Made by a program: the position numbers and the translations under genes
Assembly: GCA_963576565.1 (NCBI GenBank)
Contig: OY755039.1
Span: 22,585,102 to 22,649,101 of the forward strand
Direction: 5' to 3'
Length of the DNA stretch: 64,000 nucleotides
Origin: Aspidapion aeneum
Lineage: Eukaryota > Arthropoda > Insecta > Coleoptera > Brentidae
Shown here: positions 48,401 through 57,400 of the stretch, piece by piece
How the letters are laid out: every line of letters starts with the position of its first letter
Position numbering within the stretch: position 1 is the first letter of the stretch
The notes under the pieces: model-generated
Seen by the model: only the letters and a program-made list of their open reading frames with translations
Database searches by the model: none
Told to the model about the DNA's origin: nothing

Positions 48401-51400
48401 GGCCTATATGAGCGACAGACTTGGACAATGTTTACATTGTATAATGAAAAAAAGCAACTTAAATTTATGCCAGGTACGCCAGCTATCGTCGTCTTGTTCT
48501 TGTTTCTCTAAATTACACAATAAAAAAGATATCCGTATACTCTGCATATTGTTCTATTTTTTAAGTGAAAATTAATAAAATTAGCCTCTTAATAAACTAT
48601 TTTAGTGGTTTATCGCTAGAAGAAAAACTAAAAATTAAAGAATTAGGCCGGTCACTACCAGATTTAATAATTGAAAAACGAACGTGGAAGTAGACAACAA
48701 TCGCGTTTGTGATAAAAATAATGTTCATTATTGTAACTTTTTTGTAACTTTTTTGTAAATACCTATACCTAAAGACTCTAAACTAAGGGTGTAAGTTATT
48801 ATTTAAATTAATTCAGCAGAATTTTTGATAAGTTTTAAGTCATTTCATAGTGTAATTTGGGTAGGTCTGGGTTAGTTTCTTTAAAAAACCAGGGTTAGAA
48901 ACCTTAAAAAATTGTAAACATATCATACAAAACTATGCGTTGTTGGTTTTGCGCCACGAAAAGAATTGATCGAGGCATGTTTTTTAACGAATTGTGGGCA
49001 AAAATTTGATGCAGCATCCAAATTTTTTTTTGAGTGGCTATTAAGCAAACACGAGCTGCCACTGAATAATGCTAGCATTACATTGAAATTAACGCTTGCG
49101 CAGTTGTGCCGTAAAATAAAGTAAGACTTATTTTAATGATTTGATGAAATTTATCAGAAGAGCTGTTACTTTTTTAACTGGCCAATTTGCATTATATGTT
49201 TCTTTTCTTTTAGGAAGGAGGTGTTTCATTACAGATTTTTTGCTTCTTTTTTGTGATTAATTTATATAGAAAAAATTTAAAAAAGAATCCGATCATCAGA
49301 GTACGATCGGATTCTTTTTTCAAATCCAAATTAAAGGCATTTCTCGCTTGCAACCCATTGTACCCATTCCTGTCTACCAGCAAATTGTCTTATATTATAT
49401 TAGATACAGTGCACCTAAAGACTGCGCGCTTTTACCAAAGACCTACTTAAACAACGTTGAGCCTGCTATCACGGCACCAGCCGAGTCTTCAGGCACATCC
49501 CATGCATAAAACGAATGCTGTGTTCCTAAGGTTTAGCCTCAAAGCGTCATAGGCTGTGCTTTGCTCGCACACCTGTTGCATTTTCAAATAGAGACAGTTT
49601 ACCTATGTTCTATGGTATCACTGGGTCTGTTCCATCAGGCCGTTCGACAGTTATAAAACCGTCCGAAAAATGGGGTCGTGATCGATTTACTTCAGGCGTG
49701 TGGTCATATGCGAGAAAGTTAAATTTAAAGTCACGTGACTAAAAGAAAGGGTAGGTTTGTTCGTCTCCGGTAAAGATAGATCGAAGGCAACGTATGAATT
49801 CAAGAGCACGAAATTAAAGTTGCACACAGAAAGCATTACACAATTACATAGGATTATCATAATATATTTTCAATTTTAGTTCTTTAAAATGCAGATGAAA
49901 TTACATTAATTTAATTTATAACAAACGTGGAATTTCGTACCCGTGAATTTAAAAATCAAACAAGTTTCGTGGCTTATCGGGCAAAAAGGAGTTTTTTGTT
50001 TCCCTTATATTTTTCCATGGGTAGCCTGAAAGCTTAACCTCACGGGGGTCCAAGATCTAATGGACACCTAATAAGTGTTGACAGTTAACCGTTTCGTCCT
50101 TATGGGACTCCTCAGAACACTGCTGGTCAATGTGACAATTCTTGCGAAGTTAATCAGACGGTTTTGTCTCTAATTAAATGTAATTAGTGAGAGAACTATA
50201 GCAAGAAGCGCCATCTACCGAGATACGAGAGAAACAAAAAACCAAAAGCAGGCGAAAACACTGCTAACAATATCGATCAATGAAAAGATCGAATGCAAAT
50301 AAAAGAAAACAACTATAGTCCGTGACCTACGACAGCTCTTTGTCTTTCAGGCCGGATCAACACAGATTCTAAGTTAGGAAAATCACATTTTGCAGCTTGT
50401 ACTTTGGCGAAGTCGTTTGTTCTTCCGCCAAATCTGGTGTAAAATTTTACATCCGGTGTTATCCCTCTTCTTTTAACTTTTAGTTCACAGGTCACCGGGA
50501 TTTGCTGCGATTAGGGTAAACCCTTATGTTTCTATTCCTATCCAATCACCTACTAAACTAGTTTTTATTTTTTTAAGCAGGCTACCCTATGGTCAGTATA
50601 GCTTTTTTCGATGTGGTATACCTACACGATCCGCAGTCTCCCGGTAATAAAAATTAAGAGGCTCTTGCAAAAAAATCAGCAGATGGTGCAGATGTTGCAC
50701 AATTTTTTTTTGAAAATTTAAAAAATATTTGTATCTTTACGTGGCTTATCCGGCATTTTCTCATGTGTTAAAATTGGTTGTGAAACTCAATTGATTTTGA
50801 CAAAAATTTAAATTTTTTGGGTTATTCACTGTTTTTTAAATTTTCTTAGACAAATGTAAATTTAATGTAATTTTATGGTATATTTTTATCTCAGGTGATG
50901 TAAACTAGAAATGTGTGTGTTTTACATACAATTTTTCCACGCCTTCTAATGCGCCTGTCTTCAATCTTTGTATTTCAGAGGAGTCCGAAACCAGTTTAAG
51001 TGGCTTGATGGAATGGAAAACTTATGTTCGATAACAGTATACCTGGAACGCAAAAAGGATTTTTCGTACCGTTTTATGACTGTCGCACGTGATGATGGAA
51101 CGAAACTACTGTCAAGAGCGGATTTAAGGGGGATGTAGCAGGGTAATTAGCCCCCCTTAAAATATAAAATATACACTTTTTCCTATTAAGATAAGGGAAA
51201 ACAATTTTCGTCGACTATTACCCCGCCCTAGATTTTGATCCAGATCCGCGCTTGATCACTGTCCGGTGTCCGCCTCGGCCAAAATTGCAGGCCATAAATC
51301 TTCTATTTTTATTATTTTTTTAGAGATGTGACGGAGAAAATAATAAACATAGTATAACAGAAAAAAATCAGCCCGATACACCAATCTTTTTAATGATTAA

Positions 51401-54400
51401 CTATTTAAAAGTGGGATTAAAAATAAGGGGCGGCCGTATAAAAAACAAGGCTTTGGGGAGCAGACGTAAGGATCACCGAAAGATCACCGATCATATTCGA
51501 ATAATAGCCACGTATTCTTGTGGACCATGAATACGTCACGTCTATCTACACTTACCAGTGTCGTACATGTTTTTTTTGAGTCTCCTCATATTTTTGGCCA
51601 GGGCAAGGCACCTTTTAAAAATAAAATTTAAAGGAACCTTTAAATTAAACGAAGTTTATAGTCATTAATAGTCTTTTGGTCCTGTTAATCATAAATTAAT
51701 AAATCAAAAAAAAAAATATATTTGTAGTTTTATGTTTCGTGGTTCAAAAAATGCAAAGAATAAGTGTGATATTATTTTAAACAAAAGCCAAGAAAACATT
51801 GCGAAAATTTGTTAAATTTGATAAAAGCCATAAACCTAAAAAAGCAGTGTTGTTCATTGATTTTTACCATAAATATATAACATATTATAAAACTTATAAG
51901 ACAAGCAACAAAACATAAATAAATCAAGCAAAATGTGAATGAATAAAAATATAGTTTTACTGTGAAGAAACGTTGTTTATTAAAAGTTAAACAGTTTTAT
52001 GATTTTTTTCTTCGGTAGTCGGTTGTTCAAACCTATTATTTTTCATAGGAATTTAGGGACCTGTGAGCTGTTCTTTTCTATTTCATACCATTTTCGAGAT
52101 AGTGAACATCAAAAAAATTGGCAATTTCAACTGTCACTTTCTCGAAAACGGTTCGGAATTCATTATAACCCTCCAACCTGCTATTTTTAAAAAGAATTCA
52201 GTTTAGAATATATTGTGCCGCTATTAAAATAAAAAAGTTGCCTGGGGTATCTCCAAAATAAGACACCTGTATGTTTGTTCCTATTATTTTATTCATACGT
52301 AAATGCTTTCAAGCAATTTTTGTTAACAACTTTTTTCGTATCGTATTCGTATTTGCAACAAAAATCTGGAAGGAATTGAGATACCCGGTATATCCTTTTT
52401 ATTCCTTAATTTAATTATTCGCAGAAAGAAAAACAAAAACTCACCTTTATAATAAAATTGTAAAAAACTCCTTCAAAAAAATTAAAATAGGAAGTGAGCT
52501 AAAGATATTAACTTGCAACCAATTACTCCGAATACACTAAACGCGCAGAGCGCGCTGCAACAAATGTTGCAAGTGAGTACGTCGCGGCAAACGCGCAAAA
52601 CATTTTCGAAGCTAGTCGGTAAATCAGAAATGCACAAAGAGTTTCTTCGCTCAGTGAGTACCGCAGCCAACGATAAAGACCGGCCATGGCGCGTTATAAG
52701 CAAGTCGGCGGTCACGTGATCTTAGGAGTTCCAGGATTCTTATTGTATTGCTTAATATATTATCTGTTTTTACACAATTTAAATAAATTGACCCAATTTT
52801 TTTGTTTTTATATAGGCAAAAATTTAAAAAAATATTTTGTATGTGTTTATTATAGATAAAAGAACTAAATCTATAAAATAAAAAATTATATAAAATTTGC
52901 ACTCTAATATCTTCAGGTATACATAATATCGTTAGTTACTTCAAATCTATACAAGTCTTTTAAAATTGGACATAACAAACCTAAGCTTTAAGTTTTTTAA
53001 TTTTTCTTTGTCTTGTCACAAAGTTTGATATATATTTCATCAATGTGTAAGTTAACTACCAACTCATGTTCTTTTAAAAGCTGTATCTTACTTTTTAAAT
53101 ATTGCACACTACCGGAGAGATTACTATTTGTTAGCGATATTTTACAAATCAGTTTTTTAATATTGCAAGGGTGCAGAAGTCATATTACCTTAGTTTTGTA
53201 AATTGACATGTATGCACTGGATGACTGGATAAACAAAGATGAAGCCAATATTAAAGTGTATCCACAATATCTTCGATTCTCAGGTGACCTTTTCAAGCGA
53301 CCTAATTGTTCAATAAGAAATGACAATTGAACACATTTTTCACTCTCACTATCGAAAATGTCACTAAGGATATCTATTAATTACTTGAGCAATCTTATCT
53401 TTTACCACTTCTTTCCCGTTTGCAACTTTCATTTCAATAAACTGCATTAGCTTTCAATTGTAGCGGGGCTGTCCAAAAATAAAACTTTTTTGGCAGTTTG
53501 TTTTTTGGTATGGACACATTGTTAACATTTACAAAAAATGACAGATCTCCCTCAACAACTAGAGATGCTAACAGTGATGGATTGTTGTTCAAAAATGTCA
53601 TCAGGCACAGGCAGACTGTGTCACGTTCTTGGGTTAAAATCCAATTTTTGTTTATTTTAGTATTAGATAGAACAATAAAATTTTGAAATGTCCTCAATAT
53701 TTGATAAAACTTTTGATTTCTTATGAGCTTGAAGTGTTTCAAAACTTTCTTGTATTGCAGTTTCCATTTGTTGCCTCACGACATCAGTTAATCGAACAGT
53801 AGATACAGGTTGTCTACTTAGGTATTTCGGAACATTTTCAAAAATCCATTTACAACACACTTATCAAACCAAATAACCTGCTATGAGGAAGGAAAATGTT
53901 TAATGCAAACTTGTGGACGTTTTAAGATACTTAAATCATTAGGAATTTTTTGCAACCAAATTTCATGCTTTTGTTTATCCACTGGCAAATTAAAAGTTGA
54001 CACATATTCGGTTTCAGTTTTATAGTTGGACCCGCAACCAACAACACTACACGTTCGCGGCATTGTTGTCTTTTTCGTGGGCTGCGTTATTTTAATAACT
54101 TTGATAAAATTCACATAAAATTCGTCCCCGAATTAAAAAAAAATCGACGTAAAGAAACATACCAAAACTGAAAATACACATGTTTTATAATGACAGCTGG
54201 CCCGGAGGCGTTCTTTTGTGACCCTCCTACGGTCACGTGATATTTCCGCGCCCGGGCCGGTCTTTCTCATGGGCTGCGGTGAGTACGTGTCTTTTCCGTG
54301 CTTATGGGATTTTGCAATCTCGGAACACAGCGCGCACACCAAACACTACAAACAGGACAAACATTTTCGGCGAAACTGTTTGGACTGTTCGTAGTGTTTT

Positions 54401-57400
54401 GTTGCAAGTTAATACGTGTACTACAAACGCACAGAGCGCGCTGCAACAAATTTTGCAAGTCAGTACGTCGCGTCGGTCGCGGCGCACGCGCAAAACATTT
54501 TCCGAGGCTTGTCGGTAAATCGGAATTGCACAAAGAGATTTATTCTTTCTTGTTCGTTCAGTGGGTACGGTCGCTTGCTGTATTTGTCGCGTTTGCCCTG
54601 TCTTGCGTTTTTTTTCAATTGGCACTTACAAAATGGAATGGACCAGGGAAAAATCCCTGGAACTTAGTGACGAATTCGAAAGATATCCATCTTTATGGAA
54701 CCCCAATAAAATAAAATATATAGATTCATGACGGATCTGATACCTTCCTAGCTAGTCTATTAGCACAATTCAAGTGAAGCCATAATATATATCATTTTCT
54801 TACACCTCAATTCTTGTAGGTAATAGGGACTTATTGCAATAAAACATGGCTTTGGTAGTGCCCGGAACTATTCGGACAGTTTTACATAGAAAACTGACAG
54901 CGCGAGCAAAAGCTACAAACACGACTATCTTTTGCGCACGAATGTTTGTTGCATTCGGAGGAAAAAGATCGGAGTGTTTGGAGTGTTCGTAGTGTTTTGT
55001 GCGTTTGGAGTGCGAACCGAACCGACCCTTAAGAGAAACATGAACCTTGGATTTTACGTGGGATTTAATTTTCGACATGATAGCGGCACTGGCGTTCGGA
55101 TATGATTGGTGATCTTTACGTCTGCTCCCGAAAGTCTTGTGTATAAAAAGCATGTTCCAATAACTCATTTGTCCCAGCCGCGTTAAGGTCTACAGATTTG
55201 GAGGGGGGAATTTCCCTTTTTTCCCCTCCCGTAGATCCGACCCGTCGAACATATGCGACAGCCGACAGCCCGGCACGTTTTCGGTGTCGCATAGACTGCG
55301 TCAGCCGTACGGAAAGGGTTTCCACCACCTACCAAATACAGGAAAAACTAAAACGACAGACAGGCGAGCCTTAAACTACTATACCGATCGACGAAAAGAG
55401 AGAATGTACTCTCTGACCAGTGTTGCTAGATGTACGATAATTATCGATTTTGTACAATAATATAACGAATGTACGATGTACAGGGTTTTCCCGTATATTT
55501 TTACACCATATCTAAAACGTTTATTTGAATAGATATCAAAATATGATAAATACAAAAGTTTCATATTTTTTTACGAAGTTTAAGAATTTTAGTTGAGATA
55601 TGGTGTAAAAATATACGGGAAAACCCTGTACGATAGTAGCTATGCGATAACGGCCTTTTGTACGATACTTTAGTAGTGAAATCAATATTTTTAAAGTCCC
55701 TGACAAACCTAAATATATACCGCTATAAAAATTTTGAAGAGCACTGGAATACTTGACATTACCCATTTGCGGGGTTTACCGAATTTGGTTTATTATTGTT
55801 TTGCTCCTTCCATTTTATATATTTTGCTCGCGCATCGGACGTTTTTGTATTAATTTTCTCGTGTTAAAGGACATTTATTTGCAACTCCAGTTTAGTTTAG
55901 ATTTAAATAGTCATCTATATTAAAACTGAAACATGTCGGCAACAACCTTTATCAGAAACAAACCAATTGGATTCAGACTGTAGAAATAGACGAATCTGAT
56001 GATGACATTATATTTGAAGAAATATAAACGTGTTTTTGTTTTTTGTATTTATACCTATGACTGTAGAATAAACATTTTATGAAAATAATACATCGTTTTT
56101 GTTCAATATAAAGATGTAAATCCATTTTAAAGTATTGTTTAACCCCTTTTTCGAAAATTTATTAAGCAGGAATGTTTGTTTTTAAGTATCGATATTTTGT
56201 ACGATAAGGTACGATAATTTTAAACGGCTCATGCGATAATTCTCTTTGTGACGTGTAGCCATACTGCCTCTGACCTTAATAATACATTACCTTTCAGATC
56301 GGGACAGCGCTGTTTGCACTTTTACCTGAGAAGAGCCACCAACTTACTATTCTCGGCTTTTACCTCTTTCCTGACTTTGGCGTCGGTCAGTCAGCGGAGT
56401 TATAATATAATAAAACTAACAATCGTAAATTTTAGTACCCGTGAATTAAAAATCTAAATTTGTGTCTAATCCTGTAAAAATGTTTTGTTTCTCTTGATTT
56501 TTTCACATTCAACTGTATTGTCATAAAGGAACTTAGCAGAACACTGAATGACACCCTTTCTTAGTTTAATTATTTATACAGCAAACTCCACTAAATGTCG
56601 ATCCATTTGTTAAGGATGAGTCAGCTTTTAATTAAATATAATATTTTATAGGTTGATAATAATAAACCAAGGTTGCGCTGCGCTCAAACTACAAAAAAAA
56701 CTTATTACCTTTAGATTTCCCTTCTTCCGCCCTTTCTTCACACTTTGCATCTACAAAGGGATGAATCCACAATGTGACGCGGTAGTCCAGTTCTTTGAGG
56801 GTCTTTACAGTCTGGCTAATATTGCCAAATTTTTCTGTGTTAAATTCTTGAGCACCGTAACATTTCTAAAAAATATATTCAGAGTTGCTAAAGTGGTATC
56901 ATTTTTATAAGCCAAACTGAAACAGTGGCATACCGAGACATTCGCCTTAGGGGCGGGGGGGCTTTAGCCTGTCTTAGGGCGTTCAATTTATAAAGGTGCG
57001 CTTTTAATTTTTAAGTTCTAACTTGACAAGGACATAGTCAAGCTTAGAAAAACCTTTCCAAACTAGTAAGAACCTTTCATTTTGAAATTGGCTTTTATCT
57101 CAAATCTTTTTACGGAATATCATTTTCGCGTATTTGGCTTTTTTTTACACAAAATATTTTTATTATGATTTCACTCCTTTTTTTTTAAAAAAAATTGGAT
57201 AATATTTGATTTTTAAAAATATGCGGAATATTTTTCAAAATTTTGCAATGTCTTATTTAAAATTTAACGTTTTTCCCATGGTTTTATCATAGTTCAGCCT
57301 TCCAAAGCTCAGCTCTCTAAAATATCTGGAAGGAAGCAATGTTACTTTTACATAACTTCACATTTATAGGGGAGAGAAGTAAGCTAAAATTTTGGTGTGT

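Noticed and set aside
50313..50495. 60-residue minus-strand frame upstream of hammerhead motif C
   Set aside because: Could be a scrap of an element protein, but no family is recognisable, so not listed as a gene.
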